A stretch of 64,000 nt of DNA from Tubiluchus corallicola (taxonomy: Eukaryota > Priapulida > Priapulimorpha > Priapulimorphida > Tubiluchidae), in the NCBI GenBank assembly GCA_030141605.1, contig JAQGDQ010000237.1:228044-292043 (forward strand). Reading direction: 5' to 3'. This document shows positions 11,601-23,272 of the stretch, piece by piece. The notes beneath the pieces are model-generated. The model saw only the letters and a program-made list of their open reading frames with translations. It was not told where the DNA came from and ran no database searches. A program made the translations under genes and the position numbers. How positions within the stretch are numbered: the stretch's first letter is position 1; each line of letters opens with the position of its first letter.

Positions 11601-14600
11601 ATGTTGCAGGCCAGTAATCTCTCTATTTGTACGCGTGGCATTTAAATCCATGTACCAGACTCAAAGGGTAAAAAAATGTTGCTAATAAACATGCCATAAC
11701 TGAAGGCCAATGTTTCTAGAGCTGTCTGTGTAACTGTGAACATTCTTTTTGCAAATGAGTTGTGAATTATCGGGGACTGGAAATGTATGGCGTACTATTT
11801 TCATTGAAATTAAGAAGTACATTTGTGCACCAAATTTGTGGCAACAAAAATTATAAATGATGCGATGCAGTAGGCCGGTGTTAGTTGCATTTAGCTTTGG
11901 AAGAGCTGGCCACTTCTATGTGTAATTTACTGCAGAAAATACAGTCAACCCTCGTTAAACCGGACTAATGGGGGGGGGGGGTTTGTGGTCCGGTTTAGCC
12001 GATTGTCTGATTTATCCGATATGCCTATATATGGTCTATATTATACAGGAATGATCGCCTTAATAAGGCCTATATACATTACACTATATACATTGCACTA
12101 TATACTATACTGTATATTACTTTAAAATAGTTAACCTGTGAGGATAAAGAAATTATTGTACAGTTTAAATAATAAAAAAGTACAGTATAGGTATTCGATG
12201 GGGTAAGTAAACTGAACTTTGACGGGAATCGTAGCAGCCTGCGCGGCACCGCGAGCCGCTTCGGCCCGTCAATGGCTCGTGGTAAGTTGGTAGGCCATGT
12301 TGTGTTTAGCGTTCTGGCTCGGTCGGAAATCAGTCAGTTTCCTTTACCACAGATGACGTCCGTCTTATCCGATATCTGGACTAATGGGGTCCGGTTTAAC
12401 GTGGGTCAACTGTATGTGGCAAAGAGCAATCTGAATCTGATTTGGTAATTTTTTAAATATCTTTAGATTTCTAGCACTAGGTCACTTATAAAAAAAGTAA
12501 GTCATTACTCAGGTCGACAATGCCTAATTAAGTAATATTATAAAACGAATGTTTAAGTCGTATAGCCTCTCTATGTTTTTACAACTTTAATCATTTGAAA
12601 TGCTGTAATTGATATGTTTGAAAACATATCTAAAATTTTCTTGCAGAATCACAATTTTGGATTTCGTGAGTTGTAATTTGTCAGCACAAGATGGCAGGAC
12701 CAGGTCAGCAACTGAAACTAACGTAGATTGTTTACAGATTCTGTGTGCTGAGTTTGTGAGAAATTCAGATAAAATTTTTGCCGCTTCAGCTAATGATGTC
12801 GACAGCCAGGTAAATTTTTCAGTTTTGTATATTAAAAGTAGATGGAAAGTAAAATTTCTGTTATTGTGTTTTTCCTTCTACTTATCATTTACAGTAGTAA
12901 TAATTGTGCATGCGAAGAAGTCAGGTTTTTTATTTCCTAAAATAAGTTCAAAGCTAATACACCTCAAAATAATTTTGCTCTATTCATGTTGTAAAAGTAC
13001 ATTTAGAAAACCATAAAATATCATCAAACTTTCACAATTATCATCATAAAACGGTTCACAAAATATGTTTTGTTATTGTGTAATGTTAGCAATCAGGCTT
13101 TTATATGAAAGAATGGAAAAAGGAAATCAAGTTGTCTTAGAAAAATGGGCTTTAAATAGGCAACCTTAGGCACAGAGACTAGAGCTGCTAAATTTTGCAC
13201 GTCTACAAAAATTGCATCTTCTGATACAAGACTGTTTTCTGTACACTTCGCTTTTTTGTTCTTTAGAAATTTGAGCAGAAAATGACTTCGTATCATGACT
13301 TTTATAAGAAAATTATTTTATTTTGGGGTTTATTGTCCTGATGAAACAATGATATCTGTGAATTTTTGTAATTGGGTATATGTTTTGGTGTTCGAAACTG
13401 TGTGTGGCGGGTTACTATAGTGATTGCATAACTAGTAATGTTGTACATTTCTTCTAAGAGTAATGGTTGATAGAGGAACTTGCAAATTGCTAATTACGTG
13501 TCTTAAGTTGCTTTACAGTGCTGTTTTATGAAAATATTACTTCACTAAAAATACTGCTATATACAATACATACAGTAAAAAAACATTCGTATCTACCACG
13601 TTCGACGATTATTATTTGTGTGCAGTCTGTTGTTCCACGTCTTAAAATAGTGAAATTGTGTAATTCATATGGAGCTTACATGTATGCCAGAATCACAACA
13701 GTCATTACAACAGTAACTCTTAAAAATGTCTAATTTAACATCGAAGGAACACTACAAGAATTTTCTAATTAATGAGTTAATATGTGTCTAGAATAGATGA
13801 GTTTGATTTTTAATATACACATTGTGAATTTATGGTTCTGGTATTATGCAGATTGGAACAGATCAAGATACTGGGGAGCATAAATCTGTTCACTTTTGAT
13901 ATTAAACCGTATAAAAATTTTTTTTTTTCGTTTTTCTGTTTTCAGGAAAGACAAAATGAAAGTTTGGTGGTAGTTCGTCTGTTGCGATTGTTATGCGTTG
14001 TTACAAGTGATCATTGTCACTATGGTGAACTGCGCAACAATCACCACATCTTAGTTACTGCAGTGAGTAAGTACATTACTTTGAGAACCAAATAACTGCT
14101 TAATAATCATATCAGTAAGCAAAATATGATCAAAGTGCCACTATATTTGCCTCATTTAATAGCATTATGCAGATTGGATAATGTATTAATAATATTTTTT
14201 TACACAAAAGTAGAAATGAAAAAATGCTTGTCTACATTCTTGTTTTTGTAGAATTACTGCAACAGATTCATGCGTTGGGCAAAACGGGTGATAATGTGTT
14301 TACGGCTAGTCAGAAGTTAGCAGATTTGCCAGTAGATGGAGCAGACAATGTCCATCCTGTTAACGGATTTAAACGTGATCTAATTAGGTTAATTGGTAAC
14401 TTGAGTTACCATCATCGTGCAAATCAAGATAAGGTATGCTTTTTTACAGCTTTTTCTTTACATAAAACTGTGTAAGCTCTTTTAGAACTAGATATAATGT
14501 CTACAGCCATGCTAAATTATGGTAAGTTTCTCCTCATAAACCATTTGTTTGCTTGTATATCATCTACATATGACATGTTTCAACTGTGAGACTTCTTTAA

Positions 14601-17600
14601 TGGACGTGTAGTAACTGTCTGTAAAGTGGCAACAATATTTAAATGTTGTTTTGGATCTTTTCCTGTAATATTGACCATTTCGCTTCTCTGCAATTTTGTT
14701 TCTCATAACACAGCAAAAAATATTTTTGTGGAAGTATATCATTTGGTTAAAATTACGAAAGCATCTTATTTAATTTTAACAATTTAAATTTACAACATGC
14801 TTTTCGATAAAAAGCTGATCGTCTCTAAGGACTTAACAAAAATAACAATTAGAGAAATTTTAAGTTATACCAAACAGTTATAACAAGGTCTGTTGTTGAT
14901 ACAGCCCCCGGAGCTGAATAGTTTTTGAACACTTTGGACAATTAATTTTGAGCATCTTCACAACTTGGTTCAACTCTAGTTTATAATTTTGTTTAGTTTC
15001 TCGATTTATTTCAGTTATAGACAAACAAGAAAATTTGTGAAATAAAAAGAAACACACATTTTCAACTAAAGGAGTAATGAACAAAAGTCTACAATGTTAT
15101 CTGATTTACGTTAAAGGTTGATTAAAGTGGTGCAGTGTATTAATACCATTTCACTGGTGAATTATTGTTGAACACTTGAATATGCTGAAGAAAATGACAG
15201 GATAACACTTAAGCAAATGCTGCTTAGCGGTTAGAAATTCATGCTTTAGAAGTGTCACCAGTTTAGCTTCGCTCCCATAGTTGCATAAACTGTGTAACAT
15301 TACTCCCAACACATATCGTGGTAGAAGATTTTGAAATTCATGCTTTAGAAGTGTCACCAGTTTAGCTTCGGATCACTGATCTTGCTCATATTAAAGCAAA
15401 TATCCAGTGAGAAATAATTAATTCGAAACATCAGCTTCACCAAAGATATCTCATTTAAATTTGTGAGTCTTTTTTACATCAAGTATCTGTCGGTGTTCCT
15501 GTGCGACATTTATGGCGGCGCTGTTAAAACCACCTACTGTAGATAAGTGAAAAATTCTGCTGATTTATAGCCGCTTGCCTTTCAACATCTGTGCTCAGTC
15601 GCCGCCTGGGGGCAGCCATTTAAAGTCAGCACTGTAATAAATTAGTTGAATGCAGCCACACCGTGTTTTACACGCAGGTAGACAATTGTTTATGCATTAC
15701 TTGGCAGCGAGAAAGCTAGACGGTGCTACTAATGAATAGGCAAAAAAAATGATCCCTGTTTGGCTTTTTTATTGTCTATTGTTGGGCGCTAACGTCTTGT
15801 AGAGTTAAGACACTCTGTTTATTACAAATGAGTTTAGTTTTCTAGTCTCTTCTGCAGGTACTAGAGTTACATGAACTATCATGACCGGGCTTTGCAGCTT
15901 TTACACTGTTGGTGGGATTGTTAACATCAAAAGAATAGTGATGTAATAACAACAATAGCAATAACATCAGCTATGGATGAAGACTACGGCAACGGCAACA
16001 CTTGGAACTGCAACAACAACAACAATAACAACAAGGATTAAGCATTACATAACAAGACAATAAACACGCTAATATTGATATGGTCATTTCATGACATCCT
16101 AGTTGTTTCCTATTTTTGTTTATTTAGTTATTAATTGTGACTGCCCTAATTTTGCATCTTTTAGAGCACTGTAGTGTGACCTCACCTGAAATCTCATTTT
16201 TCTTTTTATATTCTCAAGTGCTCTTCATAAAAGCTAATCCATGGTCCTGGCTAAGCTAATTTTTTAGATATCTTGCAGATAAACAGACAAACATGGTGAG
16301 TACATAACATCTGTCCCAATTAAGTTGAGAAAGATATGATGACTTAAGACATATCATATAATTATCATAAATTACATGAACACGTATGTAGTAAATCTCT
16401 GCTGAGGCTCAGTACGAGCTGAATGCTTTGACCCCGTGCACAGAACTTAAAGCCTTCACTCAATGCAACATTTATAGGAGACACCTGGACTTAGTGAGGA
16501 CATAAATTTCAACACCTGTACACATTCACAGTGCTCACATTTTGTTCCGATCGACCCCCTGTTTTCTAATGGCTCTCTAAATTATTTTCGCTGCTCGTTT
16601 AGCACAAACTAGGGTGGGACAGTGATATTTATGGCTGTCGTTATCCTGCTCGTCACAATGCGTGTTCTCATTGTAAATGTTTGACTCGTAGTTGAATTTT
16701 GTAGCTTTTGCTTGAGAGTTTGCACTCGTGCATTATGATGTCAGGAAATCATTCTGCCAGTAGTTTGCATAGGTTATGCAGCAATTCACATAAGTAGTGA
16801 TGTTTCACTTTTCACTGGCTATAGAACATTACTTTTTCAACCCTTGTGGGTAGCCATTTGTTATAGTTATTATTAGTTACTCTTGTCAAGTGACTTAAAA
16901 GAAGACAGGACGATTTTTCATGTACTACCTAATTTTCAAGTACGGTAAAAGTATACATTTTAACACCAGTAATACTGCAAAAGCATTTCTGATAGATAAA
17001 TAGTAGATTAAAATCTTAATTAATGGCGGGCAAGCCCAACTAGTGATGACATCACAAACCAACATAATTTTCAACATCAAAAACATTCCATGAGCATGTT
17101 GCGCATGTTTGCGAAAGCAAAAATTGAAGTACAGTGCTACTGTAAGATATTCAGTCTGTTGTACTAAGACTAGGCAAGTTTTAAGATAAAAACTCAGATT
17201 TCAGATTTACTGCTGTGCTTGTGCATGAGCTGTCAAATGTGTGCAGTTCATCACAAACTAACACATCTGAACTGAGAGATAAAGAAGTGCTATGCTTTCT
17301 GAAATGTGGGCACGTGCCCATGTAACTAGCGAATGGCGAAATGCATGTAACAGTGAAGAACTAGTGGTGCAAATGCAAAATTGTGTTTTTGTGGTAATAA
17401 TTCTTTCACGTAAGGCAGAAAATAATATGTTTCCTTTCAATATTTTAAAGAATAGGCTGACCTACAGTTAAACATTGGGTCCAGTTTTACTTTAAGAGTA
17501 ATTGATACTTAATAGCGGTTGGTATTGTTCCTCCAGCGAATAAAACTTATTTCAGTTTTTACGCTTTTGTTTTTTTGGCTGTCATAATGTTGGTTGGCAC

Positions 17601-19603
17601 TGGCTTCAAAAGTTGCCTGTTTAAAGATACAGCATTACATCTTCTAATCAACAAGTGCCAATGAAAAGACAATGTTATTAGTTGATAACTAGCCTCATAA
17701 GTTCATTTAGTTTTACTTAGTCAGGAAAAAGACGTACCAAGGCCTCTTTGTAGGATGCAGTGATTGTAAAATTGTATGCCAAAAACTTTTTATTAGAGGA
17801 TTTCCTTCTCCTCTGCATTTAGGAAACCCATTCAAGTTGTTTTTTCAATTTATGACTGAAAGTTGTCTACCTGCCGGGTTTCACAGTTTTTAGTTTTTCA
17901 AATTCCAATGTAGGCCTCAATTTTTTGTTTGTTCATGGTTTGTTTTTAGCTAATAAATAACAATGTAATAAAATTCTTTTGCGTTTTCAGGTTAGAAAAA
18001 TGGATGGAATCTCACTTATTCTGGATTGCTGTAATATTGATGACAAAAATCCATGTATCTTTTAGTTTCTTACTTTTGTTTCCCGATAATAATAATTTAT
18101 TAAAACTTACAGAGTATTTTTTTAAAAAAATGCAATTTTTGCTGGTTGATGTTGTATCAGATGTTATATTAGTTATATGGCTGCTATGTGAAAATTTTGA
18201 GAAATACAGCGGTGTAGCATGGGGTATGCAGACTGCACAGGACGGCCAGTACTATAATTTTATTACTTTCTAGCGATTTTGAGGTATTTTTTTTGATGAT
18301 GACTTTTTTCCCAAATGGCTGAATTTTGCCACTAAGTGGGAAATTTGATGATATTGCTGAGAATATTTTTAACAAAAGGTGTCAGCGTGATCAACTGCAA
18401 GCAAAGTTTTTCTAAATTTAAATTTAAATAATAAAGAATCATCTTTGCTCACCTATGAGCAATCATAGACTCACTAACTTAGCATTCTTTCCTTTCAAAG
18501 AGAATGTACCGAATCACTTGATGTTGAAGAGATTGTTGTGTTATGTTTCTCTCGGACGGCTCGTTGAGAAAACCAGAAAACACGTCGTTAAATTAAACTA
18601 GTTTGTTATGCGAGAATTCTACAACACATAAGTATGAAGGAACGCAGAATATGTATAATCAAGTGATAATCTGGAAGCGAGAATCTGAGATTAATCTGAG
18701 AATACGAGATTAAACTTGAGCGGCCAGCTCCGCCTTATATATCATTGCAATCAACAATCTAGAAACTACCACATCGCGTATAGAAAGTTCTCGAAACTTC
18801 AACTGCTTCTATAAGGTAGGAAGATTGGTTCTACTATACTATAGAACATTCTAGTGGATCTCCACAACAGAGATTATAAGGACTTCGCAATTTGAAGGTT
18901 AGAAATCAATTAAATTTTGTAACAAAAAATTACTAAATTTGTTTTTTTATTGTCTGTCGAAGTCATGTTACTTTTAAGGAAGTGGTGGCCAATTTGCCTA
19001 CTGTACAGGGCTGCCAAACCCCTCACTTTGCTACTGGGAAAATGAACAAATTTTGTTTGATGAATGGTGTCCTAGAAAAAAACACGATGAGCTTTCTGTT
19101 CATCTGTGTGGTGTGCGCCTTTGTACATCTATGTGATGTATGCCTGTAATGAGATGTGTGTGTCGTGATGTGTGTTGACTCCATTTTTTGTGGTTTGCTA
19201 ATGCTGTTTTTTTGAGTGTCAAGCAAAGCATTTTCTATATTTTGAAAACTTTGCTTTTTTCAATTGTTATTTGTTATTTTTAATTTATATACGTTCGTTC
19301 AGTTTGTGCCTTCTTATGTGATATTAAAATACAGCTAATGGTCAATATACATGTTAGTTATGACAGTGTATTTGGCCTTTGTTTCGGCACATGGCTTTAG
19401 CAATTTTGAATACAGTTTTTATTCCTTAATGCGCTGAAGTTATATTGCAATGGAGTGTATTTGCCATTCGAAACCTGTGTGATGGAAATGCAGAAAATAA
19501 GTCATTTATAGCAGCTCTGAATCACCAAGGCAATGCTCCTAGTACTGTGCTTAATGAATTAGGGATATCTTTGTCAAAATGCGGTGCTGCCGACAAAAGC
19601 TAA
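8568..19603 (+). CDS. ATXN10: Ataxin-10, eight 3' exons (5' exons outside window)
   Basis: ATXN10 is an armadillo-repeat cytoplasmic protein linked in vertebrates to cytokinesis, cilia and neuron survival. Exons 8568-8670, 9005-9163, 10433-10510, 12647-12809, 13946-14066, 14252-14433, 17991-18054 and 19440-19603 have AG/GT borders and join in one frame to 343 codons plus a stop. The product aligns without major gaps to about the last 70 % of human ataxin-10 as I know it. Diagnostic blocks are CGVQFMGNF, the EW-ALLLEKL segment, KITILDFVSCNLS, FKRDLIRLIGNL, NQDKVRKMDGISLILDCCN, NPFILQWSVFAIRNL and the C-terminal LGISLSK. The FKRDLIRLIGNL to AIRNL part is the conserved ataxin-10 C-terminal domain. 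A BEL/Pao element fills the intron upstream of the first visible exon. The gene converges on Wnt7. Confidence 0.93.
9005..9163 (+). CDS. ATXN10: ATXN10 exon
   Basis: Acceptor CTTGTTAG, donor GG|GTAATC, phase 2 to phase 2, 159 bp. It encodes LLLTGTDSKIADYTCMML followed by a segment ending KHECEWG. This corresponds to the human segment around KIVAYSSMILFTSL through ESEWP. The frame joins without shift to both neighbours. Confidence 0.9.
9347..9871. mobile_element. MITE-like element with about 34-bp terminal inverted repeats
   Basis: The left end GTCATGACCAGGGTGCATAA and onward is repeated in inverted form at the right end (TTATGCAGCCTGGTCATGAC). Only about one mismatch falls within some 32 bp. 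The roughly 525-bp interior has no coding frame and repeats TTATTTTATGGAT several times near both ends. The first eight bases, GTCATGAC, are themselves palindromic. The target duplication is unclear, so the superfamily is not assigned. It lies in an ATXN10 intron. Confidence 0.8.
10433..10510 (+). CDS. ATXN10: ATXN10 exon
   Basis: Acceptor TTTTGTTTTAG, donor AA|GTAAGT, 78 bp, phase 2 to 2. It encodes ALLLEKLTNDERLFINLYPS and then LSVEAK. It aligns ungapped with the human block that follows ESEWP and ends FPKLNNQER. Splicing directly from the exon ending at 9163 gives the best alignment. Confidence 0.88.
10511..12646 (+). other. ATXN10 intron
   Basis: The intron is 2136 bp. Apart from the pogo-type MITE at 11942-12412 I see only AT-rich sequence with short chance reading frames. 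Confidence 0.7.
11942..12412. mobile_element. pogo/Tigger-like MITE with TA target duplication
   Basis: The left end is CAGTCAACCCTCGTTAAACC and the right end is GGTTTAACGTGGGTCAACTG. They form imperfect inverted repeats of the kind found at pogo/Tigger ends, and both are flanked by TA (11940-11941 and 12413-12414). The 471-bp interior has a G-run, further CCGGTTTA and ATCCGATAT repeats near each end, and no transposase frame. It is therefore a non-autonomous Tc1/mariner-superfamily element. Confidence 0.85.
12647..12809 (+). CDS. ATXN10: ATXN10 exon
   Basis: Acceptor TTTTCTTGCAG, donor CAG|GTAAAT. It starts with one base completing the AA left by the previous exon (Lys) and ends in phase 0. 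It encodes ITILDFVSCNLSAQDG and ends ASANDVDSQ. The ITILDFVSCNLS part matches human VTLLDLMIAKIT. Confidence 0.9.
12810..13945 (+). other. ATXN10 intron, nothing recognised
   Basis: AT-rich intron of 1136 bp. I see no repeat structure, RNA gene or coding segment. Confidence 0.6.
13946..14066 (+). CDS. ATXN10: ATXN10 exon
   Basis: Acceptor TCTGTTTTCAG after a long T tract, donor GTGA|GTAAGT, phase 0 to 1. It encodes ERQNESLVVVRLLRLLCVVT and ends HHILVTAV. This matches human EALATIRLLDVLCEMT. An alternative donor four bases upstream (GCA|GTGAGT) would break the frame into the next exon, so the GTAAGT site is preferred. Confidence 0.9.
14252..14433 (+). CDS. ATXN10: ATXN10 exon, start of the conserved C-terminal domain
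   Basis: Acceptor TTTTTGTAG, donor AAG|GTATGC, 182 bp, phase 1 to 0. It encodes LLQQIHALGKTGDNVF and then NGFKRDLIRLIGNLSYHHRA-NQDK. FKRDLIRLIGNL is the signature of the ataxin-10 C-terminal domain. Confidence 0.94.
15234..15370 (+). repeat. Pair of 38-bp direct repeats, 99 bp apart
   Basis: The sequence GAAATTCATGCTTTAGAAGT and onward to AGCTTCG occurs at 15234-15271 and again at 15333-15370 without a visible mismatch. The spacer between them is not obviously duplicated. Confidence 0.85.
16900..17515. repeat. Dispersed repeat family, copy 1
   Basis: This stretch matches copies at about 28690-29365 and 53670-54185. Shared landmarks include TGATGACATCACAA, the AAGCAAAAATT/AAGCGAAAATTAAAGTAC block, CTAGCGAATG(G/A)CGAAATGCAT and TAATTCTTTCACGTA, in the same order and orientation. 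No terminal repeats or coding frame are seen, so the class is unknown. It lies in an ATXN10 intron. Confidence 0.8.
17991..18054 (+). CDS. ATXN10: ATXN10 exon
   Basis: Acceptor GCGTTTTCAG, donor CCAT|GTATCT, 64 bp, phase 0 to 1. It encodes VRKMDGISLILDCCNIDDKN-P, matching human VNELDGIPLILDNCNLDDSNP. Confidence 0.93.
18055..19439 (+). other. Last ATXN10 intron
   Basis: The intron is 1385 bp and contains a solo LTR (18534-18869). The rest is AT-rich, with TGTGTG-rich sequence near 19085-19180. Confidence 0.65.
18534..18869. mobile_element. Solo LTR, 336 bp, with 5-bp target duplication
   Basis: The segment begins TGTTGTG and ends CACAACA, a 7-bp terminal inverted repeat of the TG...CA kind. 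The same five bases, GAGAT, precede it (18529-18533) and follow it (18870-18874). It contains a GC-richer block with a TATA-like stretch (CCTTATATATC) and a run of GAGAT(T)-containing motifs. There is no second LTR or internal region, as expected after LTR-LTR recombination. Orientation is undecided. It is unrelated to the BEL LTR. Confidence 0.82.
19440..19603 (+). CDS. ATXN10: ATXN10 terminal exon
   Basis: Acceptor GCGCTGAAG. The first two bases complete Phe in NP-FILQWSVFAIRNL, which matches human NPFLTEWVIYAIRNL. The C-terminus reads GNAPSTVLNELGISLSKCGA and ends ADKS before a TAA stop. The shortened tail lacks the charged extension of the human protein. Confidence 0.93.
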
Positions 19604-20124
19604 CAGGCTAGTTGGATAGCCTGTAACAAATTTTGAGTAAAGACACCGTATTTACACAAAGCAAGGTGAATGTTCTGTCAGCAATTATGTTTCAAGATGA
19701 TAATGTAAAGAACTATAATTTAAAATTAATATTTTGTAAAGATATTAATATGGCACCATTGTTTGGTGCAAAACGTTTACATGTCTATCATTGTTTGTTG
19801 GAAAATGCAACTTATAGGTCATGTAATATTTATATATTTTTTACTAAATGTGTGTTTTTGTTCACAAAACAAAGATGTGTTCTAATGCAAAGGTAACTCT
19901 TGTAATTGTAATGTGGTGAATGTTGATATCTTGTCACCTAACGCCTGACAGCATTATGTCAGCATAATGATTAAGATCGTGTAACATTAACCACTCCATG
20001 TTGATGAATGTTTTTCTTCCACATTTTAGTTGTAAACTTAAATGCTAAAGGACAAACATGCTAAAAAATGGTTTTATTTCAAAAACCTGGTTTATGATAT
20101 ACTGAAACAAATGACAAAATACAG

Positions 20125-20130
20125 AATAAA
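20125..20130 (+). terminator. Likely ATXN10 poly(A) signal
   Basis: AATAAA lies about 520 bp past the ATXN10 stop. A GT/T-rich stretch (TTATTGTTGTTATTTTG) follows 12 bp downstream. It is the first full consensus I see after the stop. Confidence 0.55.
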
Positions 20131-22040
20131 TTCAAAAAAGTTATTGTTGTTATTTTGTAGCTTATATAAAGGTGTATGCTGATGATGTTTCTTGACTCAA
20201 GTAACTGTACATCATTTTTCATAAAATATGTAATGGAATATTAAAAATTAATGTTCAAAAATAATTATAAAAAATGTTTGATTACCTGGTAAAACACTGA
20301 GTAGTAGATTAGTAATTATTGATTCATAAACTATGATATTAATATGTTTAATTCATACATTATAACACCAATAATATTTATCACTCACCAAAAGCAGCAT
20401 TATAGCAACATTAAAACTAAATTACTATAATGGCCACTTACATGGATGCACATTACTCAAACTTCACATTGAGAAAAGACAAAACAAATGACAAATAGCT
20501 GAAAGCCCATTAGAAGCTGTTTCCTCTGTTTTAACATTGCAATGTGCAAATTTTGCAAAAAGAAAAATTTAAGGTGCATGAATTCCAAAGTTGCCTTAGC
20601 AATAGCAGAAGTTAAAATAACCAAAACTCTATCTCACAATAATAAGAATGCAAAAGATCAGTGTAATATGTAGTGATTTATCATTGTATAAAGTAGTCTA
20701 GTGTGTAGTCCTATGTAGTGTGGTGTAGCATAGTGTAATGTAAAAATTAATTATATTAATATTATAAAACATTGAGTATTAATTTTGATATAAAGTAATT
20801 AAAATAATCGATATATGTTATATATGTTGTATAATTTGACGATGAACGCTACTGCCACTCGAATTGTTTCTGGTAGAAATAGGCTGTTGTTCTTCAAATA
20901 GTGGATGCATTTGAAGGTTTCTTGTCTGAATGGTTTAATGACGTCTCCGTATTTTCTACAGTCTACCGTGAATTTGTTTACCAGAGTTTACTAATGCTGG
21001 CTGAGGCCAGTCTACAAACGACAACCAAGGTGGAGTGTCTGTATGTTTTGGTGACAGATCTAAACATAATTGTGTGTCACATGTCAGTTTTGAGTGATTG
21101 ATGTGAATTGGAAATATAACAGTTGATTTTTTGGTGGTCAGGCTTTCTGCTGGGTTGTGAACTTGCATGTGCATATAGTGACCTCAAGCAGAGTTACGGG
21201 AATGTGTTCTAGTGTAGGTAAGAGAGGAGAAAAGGAGAGAGAGAGAGAGAAGGAGAAAGAGAGAGAGAGAGACAAAGAGAACAAAGGAGTTGCAGAAACA
21301 AAAGTCAGAGAGGTGAGGGGAAAAAGGAAAATTTAAGGGGAGTTCACATTTTTTGTAAGTCGGTTGCAAGAATTAAGGTGCATTAGAGATCTTGCTAATT
21401 CAACAAAGTTGAGCCAATATTAACCATTATTTTGTGAATGGCATCACAACTTTGCAACTTGTAAGCGCATCTCTACATACCGTTTTGCGCCAAGTGTTTT
21501 ATTGGTCACTGCACATACATATATTTACAGTTTTATTTCAACATCTCTAGCGTCCTACCCTGCCATTCATATAGAACTTTACAAAAGCTAACATCGCTTT
21601 GAATTGCCTGTTTGAGAGAGCTATTTTACTACACTCTTTTTAATTTTTTTCGTACATGTTTCACATCTAAATCATGTTTAAAATAAATGGCGCATGTATC
21701 TGTCCTACCAACTCGACCAGAAATGTTGACAGTTTAGAAACTAAACTCGCACCAGCTAGTGTGGGACTGTACCTCGTGGATAAGTGTTTATTTTCCGGAT
21801 TTCATCGACTCGAGTGTCCGGATTTGGGTCTAAAGTCTGTGAAGAGGCTGTGTTATTGCAGATTCAAAGGAATTTTCAAAATCGTTTAGTGAAGAGGTGC
21901 GCCTCCTTGATTTCACACCCCACATAATGTGCGTCAGCTTTTACGGGAGAATAACAGCTGCTGGCTTGTGGACCAAGTGACAGCTGTCTATCAAATTATT
22001 TGCTGCTTTCAAAACGAAGCTTTATCTTTAATGGAGCCTT

Positions 22041-22085
22041 TCATACTCTCCTCCCCTTTCTCCCCCTCTCTCTCTTCCTCTTCCA

Positions 22086-22123
<38 letters not shown>

Positions 22124-22171
22124 CCTCTTCCATCTCTCTCTCTCTTCTTCCCTCCCTCCTTCCCTCTCCCC

Positions 22172-22228
<57 letters not shown>

Positions 22229-22279
22229 TTCCATCTCTCTCTCTCTCTCACTTCTTCCCTCCCTCCCTCCCTCCCTCCC

Positions 22280-22310
<31 letters not shown>

Positions 22311-22461
22311 TTCTCTCTCTTCCTCTTCCATCTCTCTCACTTCTTCCCTCTCTCCCTCCCTCTCTCTGTCTCTTCCTCTTCCATCTCTCTCACTTCTTCC
22401 CTCTCCCCCCCTCTCTCTCTCTCTCTTCTTCCCTCCCTCCTTCTCTCTCTTTCTCTCTCAT
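22041..22461. repeat. CT-rich low-complexity tract
   Basis: A roughly 420-bp polypyrimidine tract built of (CT)n, CTTT and CTTC. The phrase CTTCCATCTCTCTC recurs at intervals, so part of it is a higher-order tandem repeat. The long Ser/Leu reading frames across it are artefacts of the repeat. Confidence 0.95.
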
Positions 22462-23069
22462 ATGCCAGCGTAATGAATTTTTAAAATAAACTTCAACTAA
22501 ACAGTTTTTGTGACAATAATTATTAAATACATTTTCTTTTCTCGTCAGATATGTACATAACATCAAATACTCAATAAAACACGTGGTTTAGTAAAAAATA
22601 CTTGTATGAGAACTTTCCTCAATAGGAAACTGATAGAAAATACGTTGGAGTGACGCAAACTAATTGTTTACTACAAAATCTTTTGGGGGAACCTTTGGAA
22701 ATTAATTTTATCAAAATCGAGCTTAGCTGTTTAAGATAATTGGAAATTTGGTTTCGTGTTGAAAATATTTCAATAAATTATCCCATTTACGAGCATCGCA
22801 AGCTGCAAGTATTTTACAATGCTGTTGTAAATTACTTTGATACACTGGTAAAAAATGTAATATACACGTCATATGTAAAAAAAACATTCGAAAATTACAA
22901 TATTCTGGTAAAATCTGCAATAATTAATACACTTATGTAAGCCTATCAAGTGTATATTGCATATAATTAGCTATAGCCAACTTAATCAAGTTTTTAATAA
23001 AATTGGGCTTTAACCGTGAACATGAATTCATTTAAAAACATTCGCATAATTTTCCGGGACATTTCAACT

Positions 23070-23199
23070 ATCGTGAGTTGAAGCTTGTCATCGTTATGTT
23101 GTTAGAACATCATAAAATAGAATCGAGTTCAGATATAACTCAATTCCATTTCATGATGTTTTAACTACATAATAATGACACGCTTCAACTCACAAGGAT
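23070..23199. repeat. Imperfect 130-bp hairpin, arms about 60 bp, loop about 7 bp
   Basis: The left arm ATCGTGAGTTGAAGCTTGTC and onward to AATCGAGTT pairs with the right arm reading back from GGATCCTT-less ACTCACAAGGAT through AACTCAATTCC. The loop is near 23131-23137. About eight mismatches fall in 58 bp. It may be a small foldback element or a hairpin RNA source. The arms are longer than in a typical animal pre-miRNA. Confidence 0.75.
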
Positions 23200-23204
23200 A
23201 TTAA

Positions 23205-23206
<2 letters not shown>

Positions 23207-23263
<57 letters not shown>

Positions 23264-23272
23264 CATATATAT
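23207..23272. repeat. (AT)n(GT)n compound microsatellite
   Basis: About 20 AT units (23207-23246) are followed by eight GT units and a short AT run. The array starts a few bases after the hairpin at 23070-23199. Confidence 0.97.

Larger units (their letters stand above)
14434..17990 (+). other. ATXN10 intron
   Basis: The intron is 3557 bp. It holds a pair of 38-bp direct repeats (15234-15370), a short CAA/GAA-rich tract near 15950-16040 and one copy of the three-copy repeat (16900-17515). Nothing else is recognised. Confidence 0.6.

Noticed and set aside
21929-22489. 186- and 157-codon Ser/Leu-rich frames.
   Set aside because: They are translations of a CT-rich low-complexity tract.
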